Positions 52,358-61,809 are shown, counted from the first letter of the stretch. The stretch: DNA of 64,000 nt from Clostridium tunisiense TJ (GCF_000300195.1 NZ_AMQH01000006.1:1-64000), one strand, 5' to 3'. Numbers and translations are program-made. Notes: generated by a model from the sequence alone, not told the origin.

Positions 52358-52468
52358 GTGAAATTATAATTGAATTAAGTTACAAATTAACTTATTCACA
52401 GACTTGCCTTGGTTTTCTTAAGGCTTTTGAACATAAGTAAAATAAGTTATCACCTAGGTAACCCATAA

Positions 52469-52702
52469 CTATTGGTTTACAGCCTCAACTGTTACCCCTG
52501 CTTTTTTTAGGCTATCAACGATGCCCCCTAAGTTGATACTCCCTGCTAGTAGTGGAATTCTTACATTTAGGCATATTCCACTTGGAGATGTTAACTCTAA
52601 TAAATTACCAACATTAATTGTAGCTCCTGCTGGAATATTAATTTCAATTACAGTTCCAGGTAATTTCGTGCAAGTTTGTTGTGGCATGTACTCTTCAAAC
52701 AT
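52469..52702 (-). CDS. Small protein of unknown function, paralogue 2
   Basis: 77 aa: MFEEYMPQQTCTKL, then PGTVIEINIPAGATINVGNL and LNVRIPLLAGSINLGGIVDSLKKAGVTVEAVNQ. Clear paralogue of the gene at 51718 with the same ribosome site (GAGGTG at 6 nt) and upstream motif. ATG 52702 chosen over GTG 52711. Immediately upstream lies a decayed copy of the small ORF at 45388. Confidence 0.75.
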   Translation of the reverse strand: MFEEYMPQQTCTKLPGTVIEINIPAGATINVGNLLELTSPSGICLNVRIPLLAGSINLGGIVDSLKKAGVTVEAVNQ

Positions 52703-52753
52703 TAATATCACCTCATAAGTTACTCACACTATATACTATTAAACTCTTAATAA

Positions 52754-52828
52754 AAGGTTACAGTTTTCCTTAAGATTACAAGGTTCTTGCCTTCTCTGTG
52801 ATTTAGATAATTTGTAAAATATTCAATA
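52754..52828 (-). repeat. Decayed copy of the 45446-45518 segment
   Basis: 75 nt resembling 45446-45518 (small ORF, QEPCDFKKTVT region); here the reading is QEPCNLKENCN. It overlaps the TGTAACC part of the upstream motif. Confidence 0.6.
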
Positions 52829-52923
52829 CTTCAAAGAAAATTCACTATGTCATATTTACTTGAAATTTTCAATAAATTTTTTCCCTCAAATAAAGTCTGT
52901 TATAGCTTTAATTAATAAATAGT

Positions 52924-52953
52924 AAAAAATGCCCTACTTTTTCAGTAGAGCAT
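52924..52953 (-). terminator. Terminator of the CNNM/CorC gene
   Basis: ATGC(T)CTACT pairs with AGTAG(G)GCAT on the minus strand, followed by six T residues. Confidence 0.8.
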
Positions 52954-52988
52954 TCTAACATCATTTTAATTTTATTAAAACCTAAGGA

Positions 52989-54308
52989 TTAATTTTCTTT
53001 TTCAATATAAACCTTTATTTTTTCAATTCTTTTTTCTTTAATTTGTTCTATCTTAAATATTAAATTTTCATATTCAATATTTTTTTCTTCAGAACTTTCT
53101 GGGATACGTCCTATGAGTCCTATAATAAATCCCCCTATAGTATCGTAAATATGGCTTTCAATATCTAAATGAAAATACGCATTAAAATCATCTACTGAAA
53201 GCATCCCATCTAATATAAATGTATTATCGTCAATTTTCTTTATCTCTTGTTCATCTTCATCATATTCGTCCTCAATATTACCCATAACTTCTTCAATGAG
53301 GTCTTCAATAGATACTACTCCAGAAAAACCACCATATTCATCAATTAATATTGCCATATGATTCTTTGATGATTGCAACTTCTTGAATAACTCATCAATA
53401 TTTTTAGTTTCAGGGACAAAATATGGTTCACGTAATATACTTCTAATATCAACATTTTCAAATCCATATTTCCTTGCTTCAACAAAGAAATCTTTCATAT
53501 AAAGAATACCAATTATATTATCAGAATCACCTTTATATACGGGTACTCTTGAATATTTTTCCTCAATTAACTCATCTAAATAATCAGTTAAAGGTGTATC
53601 TATATTAATTAAGTATACTTCCGTTCTTGGTGTCATAACTTCATCTGCTAACTTATCATCAAACTCAAATATACTATTTATCATCTCTTTTTCAATTTCA
53701 TTTATAACTCCATGTTCTTGTCCTACTTCTACCATTGATTTTATCTCTTCTTTTGATACCTTTTCATCTAACCCATCCATTTCAAGACCAAACAACCTAA
53801 TCAAAATGCTGGTTGATGCTGAAAGTAATTTTACAAAAGGCACAGTGATTTTTGATACATATAATATAGGTTTTACAGAAAACATTGCAATAGCCTCAGA
53901 TTTTTGTAATGCTACTCTTTTGGGGAATAATTCACCAAATACCAAGGTTATATAAGAAAGCACCATGGTTACTAATATTAAAGCAATTTGTCCACTATAT
54001 GGAATATTAATACTATTTAAATATTGTGCTAAATCGTCTGATAGACCAGTAGCAGCAGCTGCACTGGAAAAGAATCCAGCAAGGGTTATTCCTACCTGAA
54101 TAGTAGATAAGAATTTAGTTGGCTCTTCCAAAAGCTTTAATATAAGTATTGCTTTTTTATTTCCCTCTTCTGCAAGAATCTTCATCTTGTTTTTATTTAG
54201 GGATACTAATGCCATCTCTGCTGATGCAAAAAATGCATTAATCAATGTTAAAATGATTATTAAAATTATTTGCGAAGTTATATTCGCAGGTTCAGGTTCT
54301 GTTTCCAT
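52989..54308 (-). CDS. CNNM/CorC (HlyC) family transporter or regulator
   Basis: 439 aa: DUF21/CNNM membrane domain (about 1-200, three or four helices, LINAFFASAEMALVSLNKNK), a CBS pair (about 215-340: DEVMTPRTEVYLINIDTPLTD ... FKKLQSSKNHMAILIDEYGG) and a CorC_HlyC C-terminal domain (about 355-437, DDNTFILDGMLSVDDFNAYF). The family moves or senses Mg2+ and Co2+; older names call it hemolysin. GGAGGAA precedes the ATG. It is monocistronic. Confidence 0.9.
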   Translation of the reverse strand: METEPEPANITSQIILIIILTLINAFFASAEMALVSLNKNKMKILAEEGNKKAILILKLLEEPTKFLSTIQVGITLAGFFSSAAAATGLSDDLAQYLNSINIPYSGQIALILVTMVLSYITLVFGELFPKRVALQKSEAIAMFSVKPILYVSKITVPFVKLLSASTSILIRLFGLEMDGLDEKVSKEEIKSMVEVGQEHGVINEIEKEMINSIFEFDDKLADEVMTPRTEVYLINIDTPLTDYLDELIEEKYSRVPVYKGDSDNIIGILYMKDFFVEARKYGFENVDIRSILREPYFVPETKNIDELFKKLQSSKNHMAILIDEYGGFSGVVSIEDLIEEVMGNIEDEYDEDEQEIKKIDDNTFILDGMLSVDDFNAYFHLDIESHIYDTIGGFIIGLIGRIPESSEEKNIEYENLIFKIEQIKEKRIEKIKVYIEKEN

Positions 54309-54655
54309 TAATATTCCTCCAAATTTAAAAACTTAATTGTTATTATATCACAAATAACACAATTAGATAAGAAATAGCTCTCAAACTTACATCTTAATGC
54401 ATTTATTAGTAATTTAAAGCTAATATAAATCCTATTTAATCTGTACTTTAAATAGGAAATCCTAATAAAGAGATATCTTTAAAGCTTCTTTTATAGATAT
54501 ATTTATAACCATATATGAAGAAAAGTTCTTTCATTGAAATCTTTATAAAAAGATAAGAAGATATAGTGTTCATGTGGGTTTCAGAGGTTTCATGCAAAAT
54601 CAGCCTACCATTTTCCACTGAAAACACCGTTATTCTGCACTAATCTTCATGGGGA
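54309..54655. other. Intergenic region with dispersed repeat copy B
   Basis: The 30-nt element at 54552-54581 matches 26337-26366 with two differences. The sequence 54538-54552 also matches 57652-57666. Otherwise AT-rich with no gene. Confidence 0.5.
54552..54581 (+). repeat. Dispersed repeat, copy B
   Basis: Core AAGAAGATATAGTGTTCATG followed by TGGGTTT; see copies at 26337 and 57671. Confidence 0.6.
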
Positions 54656-55675
54656 TTAAGGGAGAATTACATCAACTTGGTTAAAATCCTCTAGCTTTTT
54701 TGTAAGAAGCACCTTGTCTACTATTAAGGCCAAGATAACTCCTACAAAAACATATAATATTCTTTCAATAGCAGTTGTAAGCGTACCATTCATTAATGAA
54801 GTTGATGCTACTACGGACATTGTTATACATATAACTTTATCTCTATAATTAGTGGTATAGCCATCTAGATATCCTCCAACTAAAACCATTAAACCTCTTA
54901 CAGTATTATTTTTAATAAACATAAATAATATTGATATAATTAGCACACCAGCTAATGTTCCTTGTAATCTCTGTTTTGATCTTATAATACAATTTTCAGA
55001 GTAAAGTTCTGTTAATGAAAATATTGTGTATACTATCCATCTTCCTTGGTGGATATTTAAAAGAGAAACTATAAATGCTGCTATTGCTGTTGTTAGTCCA
55101 ACTCTAATGGCATAGGCAGCTCTTACAGTATGTATTTTATATGTCCTTCCAAATACCACTATATACCTATATATATTCTCATTATCCTCAACTTCAAGGA
55201 TTTTACTTTCTTCAATCTTCACAGTGTTATTTTTTCTATAAATAATAAATTGAACAGCCATAATAAGAATTGCACCTATGCCTAAGCCCAATAATCTTTT
55301 ACTAAAGTCCAACCCACTAACTGGATTGTAAAGCATGAACAAGTATTGTAGTGCAAAAGGTATTATCATAACTTTGTTCAAATTATAACTTAATAGATAT
55401 CCTATTGCGGACAATGTAACAAAGTTTAACACTAATCCTAACCAAAGATTGTAATTTGCTATATGTGCAAATACTCCTAAAACTAAGTTTGCTAAAATTA
55501 GCCTCACCAAATTTTTAACTGGTTTGTCTGTTAAATCCTCTTGCATAAATACCAATGCAGATATCATTACAGTAATACCAACCTGGCTATTTCTAATACC
55601 GAATATGCTTTCAAAAATTTTCACAAATACTAAAACTGAAATAAATATAGCTGTCTTTGATGTAAATTTTTTCAT
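54656..55675 (-). CDS. FUSC-family membrane protein (aromatic-acid exporter-like)
   Basis: 339 aa with two similar hydrophobic halves, each with five or six helices (KTAIFISVLVFVKIFESIF ... and RAAYAIRVGLTTAIAAFIVSL), the FUSC repeat pattern. A cytoplasmic segment (about 165-180, KIEESKILEVEDNENIYRY) separates them. Related proteins (AaeB, YqjA) export aromatic acids; substrate here unknown. ATG 55675 has AGGTGG upstream. Confidence 0.85.
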   Translation of the reverse strand: MKKFTSKTAIFISVLVFVKIFESIFGIRNSQVGITVMISALVFMQEDLTDKPVKNLVRLILANLVLGVFAHIANYNLWLGLVLNFVTLSAIGYLLSYNLNKVMIIPFALQYLFMLYNPVSGLDFSKRLLGLGIGAILIMAVQFIIYRKNNTVKIEESKILEVEDNENIYRYIVVFGRTYKIHTVRAAYAIRVGLTTAIAAFIVSLLNIHQGRWIVYTIFSLTELYSENCIIRSKQRLQGTLAGVLIISILFMFIKNNTVRGLMVLVGGYLDGYTTNYRDKVICITMSVVASTSLMNGTLTTAIERILYVFVGVILALIVDKVLLTKKLEDFNQVDVILP

Positions 55676-56026
55676 CCTGAATTGCCACCTTTCCATAAAC
55701 AACGAAAAATATTATCACAAAGATAATTTAATTACAAGTTTATTTTTAAGATGTGATTATAAGATTTAATTAATGATTAGGTATAATCCTTAATTATCAA
55801 ACTTATTTAAAAAACTTGATAAATTTTGTCGCATTTTGTTGAACAGTTTAATATAATATATTTATACTTCGTTAATAAATAATCATATTATTAGCAGAAT
55901 TTAATGTAAAGTCTACAAATTTTATTACACCTTATATATGATGGTACTTTGATTGAACTTTTCTACATAAAATTCTCTTTTAAAAATGTACTTATAAAAT
56001 TTAATTAATCATAAGGTGGGGATATT
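55676..56026 (+). promoter_or_regulatory. Promoter region of the diguanylate cyclase gene
   Basis: TTGTCG (55826-55831), 17 nt, TAATAT (55849-55854) would give a leader of about 165 nt. An inverted TATCAA/TTGATA pair (55795-55821) lies just upstream. No c-di-GMP riboswitch signature was found in the leader. Confidence 0.5.
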
Positions 56027-57547
56027 GTGAAATACAGTTATATGTTAACTCTCACTATAATAGCAATTGCTTGCTTTATAATAGGCTGCTATTTTTCTTA
56101 TTCACACAAGAAAATAAGCAGTATATATAATCTTCAAACAGAAAATACAATCATTGATTTGAAAAAAAACTTTATTAAAGATACTGTGAATAATATAATA
56201 ATTGAAATAGAAAGCGAAAGAAATAGCTCAATAACTCATTGTAACCAGGTTGCAGATGAAAAACTTTTTGACTTTGCTTCTATGAGCGATTTATCTGAGG
56301 CTGAGTTTGTAAACTTATTAGTTGGTGATTTTAAAAGTTATATAGCACAAAATTACTGGACAGTTTTTCTATGGAATAATAAAACTCATGAGGTACTTTA
56401 TAAAACTGATGATTTAGAAGTAAAAAATATTACTAGCACATTAGAAATACTGAAATCTGAATTACTTGTTCATAAAACCCTAACTCATGGTAACTTAGAG
56501 GTAGTTTTTGGAGTGAGTAAAAGGTATATAAATGAAACTGTAAAAGAAATTATTGCTAATAACATTAGAAATTCTAAATTTAGTGATAACTCCTATATTT
56601 GGGTTAATGAAATCTTAAATTACCAAGGTGGTGTTAATTTTGCAATAAGACGGGTTCACCCTAACCTTCCTGATACTGAAGGTATGTATCTTTCAACCGA
56701 TATGAAAGATATAAAAGGTAACTTGCCTTATCTTAAAGAGCTTGAAGGCATAAATAAAGATGGAGAGTTATATTACAATTACTATTTTAAAGAGCTAGAT
56801 AGCGATAAAATCTCTGAAAAGTTAGCTTATTCAAAGTTATACAAGGACTTCAACTGGGCTATTTCTATGGGAGTATACTTAGATGATATTAAGGACTACA
56901 CTGACATAACAAATAAAAAAAGCAAAACTATGTTATCTAACTTATCATTAATGATGATTCTAACCCTACTGTCACTTCTACTTATCTCTTTTTCATTACT
57001 TATTTCAACGGAAAGATTCAACTACAAACACACAAAAAAACAACTTGAGTCCGAAATAAATCAAGATGTTCTCACTAAAGCTTATAGCCGCAAATTTGGT
57101 ACAAATGAACTGATGAAGTGTTATAAGGATTTTAAAATGAATAATACAAATCCTGGTATAATGATATTGGATATAGACAAATTTAAAACAATCAATGACA
57201 CTTATGGTCACAACATTGGCGATATTGTACTCAAAGAAGTAGTGAAGTCAGTGAGTCAAATAACTAGAGATTCAGACAAATTGATTCGTTGGGGTGGAGA
57301 TGAGTTTATCGGCATCTTTCATGGTTTGCGTGAAGAAAATGCTCTTATCTTAGGTGAAAAAATATTACTTGAAGTAGGTAATTTGAAAATACCTGTTGGT
57401 GATGATATTATATCTCCGTCCATTTCCATAGGATTTTCTTACTTTAAAAAAAGTGATAAGGAATATACTGAGGTTTTAAAGCGAGCAGATGATGCACTCT
57501 ACAGTTCAAAAGTTCAAGGCAGAAACAAAGCTAATATAATTCTGTAA
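56027..57547 (+). CDS. Membrane-bound diguanylate cyclase with Cache-type sensor
   Basis: 506 aa. An N-terminal helix (about 6-24) and a second near 305-330 flank an extracytoplasmic sensor of Cache/dCache type (NYWTVFLWNNKTHEVLYKTDD ... SYIWVNEILNYQGG). A cytoplasmic GGDEF domain follows (about 345-505) with intact RWGGDEF active site and the LDIDKFKTINDTYGHNIGD motif. It makes c-di-GMP, controlling motility and adhesion. There is no clear RxxD inhibitory site. GTG start with AGGTGGGG upstream. Confidence 0.92.
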   Translation: MKYSYMLTLTIIAIACFIIGCYFSYSHKKISSIYNLQTENTIIDLKKNFIKDTVNNIIIEIESERNSSITHCNQVADEKLFDFASMSDLSEAEFVNLLVGDFKSYIAQNYWTVFLWNNKTHEVLYKTDDLEVKNITSTLEILKSELLVHKTLTHGNLEVVFGVSKRYINETVKEIIANNIRNSKFSDNSYIWVNEILNYQGGVNFAIRRVHPNLPDTEGMYLSTDMKDIKGNLPYLKELEGINKDGELYYNYYFKELDSDKISEKLAYSKLYKDFNWAISMGVYLDDIKDYTDITNKKSKTMLSNLSLMMILTLLSLLLISFSLLISTERFNYKHTKKQLESEINQDVLTKAYSRKFGTNELMKCYKDFKMNNTNPGIMILDIDKFKTINDTYGHNIGDIVLKEVVKSVSQITRDSDKLIRWGGDEFIGIFHGLREENALILGEKILLEVGNLKIPVGDDIISPSISIGFSYFKKSDKEYTEVLKRADDALYSSKVQGRNKANIIL

Positions 57548-57591
57548 ATAATGGACAAGTTCATTATTTAATATAAATTACAATATAAATG

Positions 57592-57647
57592 AGTCTGTGC
57601 CTTCTTTGAATAATTATCTTAACTATTGAAAGAGGGCACAGACTTTT
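57592..57647 (+). terminator. Terminator of the diguanylate cyclase gene
   Basis: AGTCTGTGCC(T)TCTTT pairs with AAAGA(G)GGCACAGACT and runs into TTTTATT. Confidence 0.9.
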
Positions 57648-57849
57648 ATTAAAATCTTTATAAAAACATTGGAAGATATAGTATTCGTAGAGGTTTATCA
57701 GGTTTTAGTAAAATTAATATTTTATTTCTCACTAAAACTCTCTTACTATTACATATATTTATATGACTAGAAAAGATTCCAACAAGGCTTTAGAAATAAA
57801 TGAAATTTCTTCTGAAGATGAGATTGAGGAGGTTTCATACCTAAAAATA
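57648..57849 (+). repeat. Intergenic region with dispersed repeat copy C
   Basis: 57671-57696 (GGAAGATATAGTATTCGTAG, then AGGTTT) is a diverged copy of the element at 26337 and 54552. A 39-codon open frame (57761-57880) lacks a ribosome site and is not called. Confidence 0.5.
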
Positions 57850-57900
57850 AAGAGACTATTTCCAAAGGGAGTTTCATAACCCCTTTAGGAATAGCCTCTT
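57850..57900 (-). terminator. Terminator of the second sigma/anti-sigma operon
   Basis: Long stem of nearly 20 bp (57850-57869 with 57881-57900) with an 11-nt loop; the minus strand continues TTTATTTTTAGG. Confidence 0.9.
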
Positions 57901-57908
57901 ATAAATAA

Positions 57909-59105
57909 CTATTTGTTTGTCTTTTTAACCAAGGTTATTTCTTTATTTTCGCCATTTAAATCTGTTAATAGCACTTTAAAGTTTCCGTCATAATCAAAGG
58001 ATGTAATTTGAAACCCTCTTACTTGTGTTATTATTCCACTTTCGTCAAACCTTGAATATGCTTTTGATTTTGCTTTTTCAATATTGCTACCACTATCATT
58101 AACTAAAGTAGCTTCGAATATTTTATCGTGTATTTTTGTTTTATCCTCATCTTTAACATTAGAATTAAACTCAAAGGTTACGTACATACAAGTAGGTAAT
58201 AGCTCGGCTTTAATTATTTTTATTGTTTCTCCATTGGTTCCTTCAGGTACATAGGTAATTTCCTTACCTGCTTTAAGTTTTTCATCTAAAGTTATACTAG
58301 ATTGCCATTTGCCTTCAATAAGATTGTACAATCTCAACTTCCTCTGCTTATAGTTATATATTTCTAATTCTTCTAATTTACTTTCAGCCTTTGAAAAGGT
58401 GCTATCCTCAAGATTATTATCTAGAGAAGTCAATAATCTTACTGCTTTAACATCCAAGTTTACACTATTTATATCTGAAATTGGCTCCATAGAGTATAAA
58501 ACTAAATTATATTTAACTTCACCTGTTTCTTTATTTATTATTTTATCAGTAGTAAATCCAGTTTTTAATCTCTGCACTTTCTTTTCCTGTTCTTTACTTA
58601 ACTTCTCAGTATCACTTCTTAAAAGATATCTGCCATTATTATCTTTTAAATTCATATCAAGGTCCACTTCCTGTAAATTATTTAATAAAGTCTTATCCTC
58701 AAATTTTACATTTAAGGAAAGTGCTAATTTTGAGCTATCATAAACTATATCTGTTATTCCAATTTCAATTCCCTGATCCTTTACCATATTTTTTTCCCAA
58801 AGATTTTGAACTAACCCATTTTCTACTGCTTTCTGTGCCCCTTCATCTTTAAAAAATAAGTTTTTAACTGCTGCTATGGTCTTATTACCAATTGCTGCAA
58901 AGGTGTCTTGTACAGCAAAGGTTGAACCTACTATGCAAAGTGCAGCTACTACCGAAATAATTTTCCTCCTTTTTACAGTCCTATTTTTCTTTGCTATATT
59001 TCTTATATCGGCAAAAGCATTTTCCTTTTTATCTAGAATACTTTTAGGTATTTTTATATCCTCATTAAACATTTTATCTAGCTGATTATCAAAATTACTA
59101 CTCAT
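57909..59105 (-). CDS. Anti-sigma factor, DUF4179-like
   Basis: 398 aa single-pass membrane protein. The cytoplasmic N-terminus (MSSNFDNQLDKMFNEDIKIP) is followed by a basic patch, one helix (about 57-75: IISVVAALCIVGSTFAVQDTF) and an extracytoplasmic DUF4179 region (MVKDQGIEIGITDIVYDSSKLALSLNV). ATG 59105 has GGGAGGG 6 nt upstream and begins 1 nt after the sigma stop, exactly as in the pair at 35239/35241. It probably holds the partner sigma inactive until envelope stress. Confidence 0.85.
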   Translation of the reverse strand: MSSNFDNQLDKMFNEDIKIPKSILDKKENAFADIRNIAKKNRTVKRRKIISVVAALCIVGSTFAVQDTFAAIGNKTIAAVKNLFFKDEGAQKAVENGLVQNLWEKNMVKDQGIEIGITDIVYDSSKLALSLNVKFEDKTLLNNLQEVDLDMNLKDNNGRYLLRSDTEKLSKEQEKKVQRLKTGFTTDKIINKETGEVKYNLVLYSMEPISDINSVNLDVKAVRLLTSLDNNLEDSTFSKAESKLEELEIYNYKQRKLRLYNLIEGKWQSSITLDEKLKAGKEITYVPEGTNGETIKIIKAELLPTCMYVTFEFNSNVKDEDKTKIHDKIFEATLVNDSGSNIEKAKSKAYSRFDESGIITQVRGFQITSFDYDGNFKVLLTDLNGENKEITLVKKTNK

Positions 59106-59106
59106 T

Positions 59107-59652
59107 CTAACACCCTCCCTTACTAAAACCATGATTTTCTGACTTCACATAATGGATCTTTAATTGTTGTCTTGCTCTGCTTAACCTTGATTTAATGGTA
59201 CCTTCTTTTTCATTAAGAATTTCACTAATTTCCCTTGTATTAAACCCATTTACATAATAAAGTACAATAACTAGCTTATATTCTGGGCTCAAAACACTTA
59301 AAACCTCTTCAAAATCCAACTTACCTTCAACAATATCATCAGTACTTAAATCCGTATTACTATCAATAGCCACTTGAAAATCCTCTACATAAATAACCTT
59401 GTTGCTAGACATTACATTGTTGCAATTATTAATTAGAATTTTAATTAGCCAAGTTTTAAAAAAGCAAATATTTCTTAGTTTTTTAATATTTTTAAAACAA
59501 GCAAGAATTGTCTCTTGTATAACATCTCCAATATCAGCTTCATTTTTAAGTCTTGCTTTAGCTACTTTATACATCTGTGGCATGTATTGATTTATAACTT
59601 CAATAAAGGCCTCCTCGTCTCCCTTTTGTGCTTTTTTTATTAATAAATCCAT
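59107..59652 (-). CDS. ECF RNA polymerase sigma factor
   Basis: 181 aa with region 2 (QMYKVAKARLKNEADIGDVIQETILACFKNI) and region 4 (YKLVIVLYYVNGFNTREISEILNEKEGTIKSRLSRARQQL). TTGGAGG precedes the ATG. A perfect 14-bp palindrome (59672-59685) lies 20-33 nt upstream. Coupled to the anti-sigma gene that follows. Confidence 0.92.
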   Translation of the reverse strand: MDLLIKKAQKGDEEAFIEVINQYMPQMYKVAKARLKNEADIGDVIQETILACFKNIKKLRNICFFKTWLIKILINNCNNVMSSNKVIYVEDFQVAIDSNTDLSTDDIVEGKLDFEEVLSVLSPEYKLVIVLYYVNGFNTREISEILNEKEGTIKSRLSRARQQLKIHYVKSENHGFSKGGC

Positions 59653-59671
59653 ATATTATCCTCCAAAAACT

Positions 59672-59685
59672 CATATACGTATATG
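59672..59685. promoter_or_regulatory. 14-bp perfect palindrome before the second ECF sigma gene
   Basis: CATATACGTATATG occupies the same position as AATTACGCGTAATT in the first ECF operon. Further upstream on the minus strand TGCAAC and GGTCTA (about 17 nt apart) resemble an ECF-type promoter. Confidence 0.5.
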
Positions 59686-59798
59686 CTTTGTACAATAATT
59701 AGACCATATAAAAACTAAAATAGTTGCATAAACTTTAATGGAATATTTCTGCTTATAATTTTGGCTAGGCTTTAATAAAATGTTGAAAAGTACAAAAA

Positions 59799-59832
59799 AA
59801 TATTAGGTTGAATGAAAGTTCACCCTAATATT
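59799..59832 (-). terminator. Terminator of the gene at 59943
   Basis: AATATTAGG(G)TGAAC pairs with (A)TTCA(A)CCTAATATT on the minus strand, followed by a T-run. Confidence 0.75.
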
Positions 59833-59942
59833 GCATTTACTATAAATTTACTGATAAGTATTGATTTATCTTTGGGCTAGATCTTCTGTTCATCCAATGG
59901 TTTTCTGCTCTTGTTGATGTATTGATAAACTTTGAATAGATG

Positions 59943-60218
59943 TTACAAAATCAACTTAATAATATCAGCGATTATGATGAATAAACCTAAAGTTATACAT
60001 AATATTCCTACAGTCTTACTTCCCTTGCTGATACCTTCTGAACTTGTTTGTTTTGCAATCTTAATTTGATTTAAACCATTAAATAATTGAGTAAATCCCA
60101 TAAATAACATGACTATATCAATACTTGCATAATTTGCAAAGAAAAGCACTCCTGAAATAATTGTTAATATGGCAAATATAATACCTATTATAGCGTATAT
60201 TTTCCTATTAGCCTCCAA
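59943..60218 (-). CDS. Small membrane protein (three helices)
   Basis: 91 aa with three hydrophobic segments (IYAIIGIIFAILTIISGVLF, SIDIVMLFMGFTQLFNGL, VGILCITLGLFIIIADIIKL) and a short cytoplasmic loop. TTG start at 60218, 6 nt after GGGGTG, is preferred; the GTG at 60227 is too close to that site. Resembles small DUF3953-like membrane proteins of Bacillota in layout; the family is uncertain. Confidence 0.65.
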   Translation of the reverse strand: MEANRKIYAIIGIIFAILTIISGVLFFANYASIDIVMLFMGFTQLFNGLNQIKIAKQTSSEGISKGSKTVGILCITLGLFIIIADIIKLIL

Positions 60219-60444
60219 AATTAACACCCCTTACTTTATTATTCTTATACCCTTCATATTTCCTATAGTTCAATTTTACCATAAATTAACTTTAATTACA
60301 GAGAAATTCTTTTTTATAGTACCTATTTATAACTAACAACGGACTGATATGAAAGTTTTCTATACACTAATAAATTTCCCCATAACCTCACCATGAAAAG
60401 CTTCGTGTTGAACACCGACTTAATAATTATCTACTTAAAACTTC

Positions 60445-60490
60445 TTGACAAAGTTAATCTAATTAACTAAAATATAGTTAATCAGATTAA
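60445..60490 (+). promoter_or_regulatory. Promoter and MarR operator
   Basis: TTGACA (60445-60450), 17 nt, TAAAAT (60468-60473). A 14-bp inverted repeat TTAATCTAATTAAC (60454-60467) / GTTAATCAGATTAA (60477-60490), 13 of 14 matching, covers the spacer and -10, so a bound MarR dimer would block RNA polymerase. Confidence 0.8.
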
Positions 60491-60511
60491 TTATATTAAG
60501 GTGGTAAAATT

Positions 60512-60943
60512 ATGGACAACTCAAATTTAAAGTTTCAAGGTGCTGAAGCTATCTCCATGTTTTGTAGATTAAATATTAATGCAAAAAGAAATCTTCCTGT
60601 TAGACCAGGTGAGATGGGGTTATTAATCCTAATTGTGAAAAATGAAAATCATATTACTCCAGTTATGGCAGCGGATTTTTTTAAAGTTAGTAAGCCAATG
60701 ATAGCTACCATGGTAAAATCACTTTTAAAACAAGGTTATATTAAGAAGATCCCCTCTAAAGAGGATAAAAGAAGTTTTATAATATCTCCAGAGGAAAAAG
60801 CCGTTGAATTAGTTAATAGTACTTACGAAGAATATATTAGATTAATAGAAATGCTTCTAAAAGGTATGGGTGAAAAGAAATACATTAAGTTTATCAATTT
60901 AATGGAAGAAGCCAATGAAATATTAATGGAAGGAAAAATTTAA
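60512..60943 (+). CDS. MarR-family transcriptional regulator
   Basis: 143 aa winged helix protein. The recognition helix region is DFFKVSKPMIATMVKSLLKQGYIKK, followed by the wing PSKEDKRSFIISPEEKA. It probably represses its own operon through the operator overlapping its promoter. AAGGTGG precedes the ATG. It overlaps functionally with the NmrA-like gene 2 nt downstream. Inducer unknown. Confidence 0.92.
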   Translation: MDNSNLKFQGAEAISMFCRLNINAKRNLPVRPGEMGLLILIVKNENHITPVMAADFFKVSKPMIATMVKSLLKQGYIKKIPSKEDKRSFIISPEEKAVELVNSTYEEYIRLIEMLLKGMGEKKYIKFINLMEEANEILMEGKI

Positions 60944-60945
60944 TT

Positions 60946-61809
60946 ATGGGAAAAATTATGGTTACAGGTGCCCTTGGAAATGTTGGAGGATATATTGCAA
61001 AATATCTTATTAGACTAGATGAAGATATTGTAGTGGCAGATATCAATAAAGAGGCTTTAGAAAATAAATTTGGCTCTAAAGTTAAGAGTGTTTACTTTGA
61101 TTTCACTGACCCTTCAACCTTCAATGAGGCATTAGAAGATATAGATAGAGTTTTTATTATGCGCCCGCCGCATCTTGGAAAACCTCAAGATCTAAAACCT
61201 TTTATAGAAGCGTTAAAAAGAAAAGGTAATATTGAACTTGTAAGTTTTTTATCATTGATTGGTGTAGAGAATAACCCTGTGCCCCCACATCATAAAATTG
61301 AAAAGTATATTGAGGAGGTAGGTCTCCCCTATTGCCATATTCGACCAAGTTTTTTTATGCAGAATATTAGTGGAATACATGCTTTTGAAGTTAAATATTT
61401 TAATAGGATTGTTGTTCCTGTAGGAAGTGCTTTAACTAGCTTTATTGATGCAGAAGATATTGGAGAAATTACTGCAAAAATACTTTCTAATCCTAAAAGT
61501 CATATAAATAAGGCATATTCAATTACAGGGCCTGAAGCTATTGATTATTATGAAGTTGAAAAAATAATGACAGAAGAGCTAGGAAGAAAAATTGCCTACT
61601 CTAATCCTAAACCAAGCTTTGCATTAAAATACTGGACTAAAATTAGAGGTCTTGATGAAGAATATTCAAAGGTAATGAATATGTTGTATATGATGACAAG
61701 ATTGGGCACAGCTAAAAAGGTTACTAGTGTTTTTAAAGAGGTTATGGGGAAAAACCCTCAAACATTTAGGCAGTTTGTGAGAAAAAATATTTCTGCCTGG
61801 GAAGAGTAA
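60946..61809 (+). CDS. NmrA-like NAD(P)-binding protein (SDR a5)
   Basis: 287 aa. Rossmann motif VTGALGNVGGYIAKYL at the N-terminus, RVFIMRPPHLGKPQDLKPFIEAL and FIDAEDIGEITAKIL as in NmrA/HSCARG/YtfG-type quinone reductases or redox sensors. The ATG is 2 nt after the marR stop, so the two are translationally coupled and coregulated. Substrate unknown; a role in detoxifying quinones or electrophiles fits a MarR partner but is inference. Confidence 0.88.
   Translation: MGKIMVTGALGNVGGYIAKYLIRLDEDIVVADINKEALENKFGSKVKSVYFDFTDPSTFNEALEDIDRVFIMRPPHLGKPQDLKPFIEALKRKGNIELVSFLSLIGVENNPVPPHHKIEKYIEEVGLPYCHIRPSFFMQNISGIHAFEVKYFNRIVVPVGSALTSFIDAEDIGEITAKILSNPKSHINKAYSITGPEAIDYYEVEKIMTEELGRKIAYSNPKPSFALKYWTKIRGLDEEYSKVMNMLYMMTRLGTAKKVTSVFKEVMGKNPQTFRQFVRKNISAWEE

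Noticed and set aside
57761..57880. 39-codon + strand frame after the diguanylate cyclase gene
   Set aside because: No ribosome site, and its end overlaps the terminator of the convergent anti-sigma gene.
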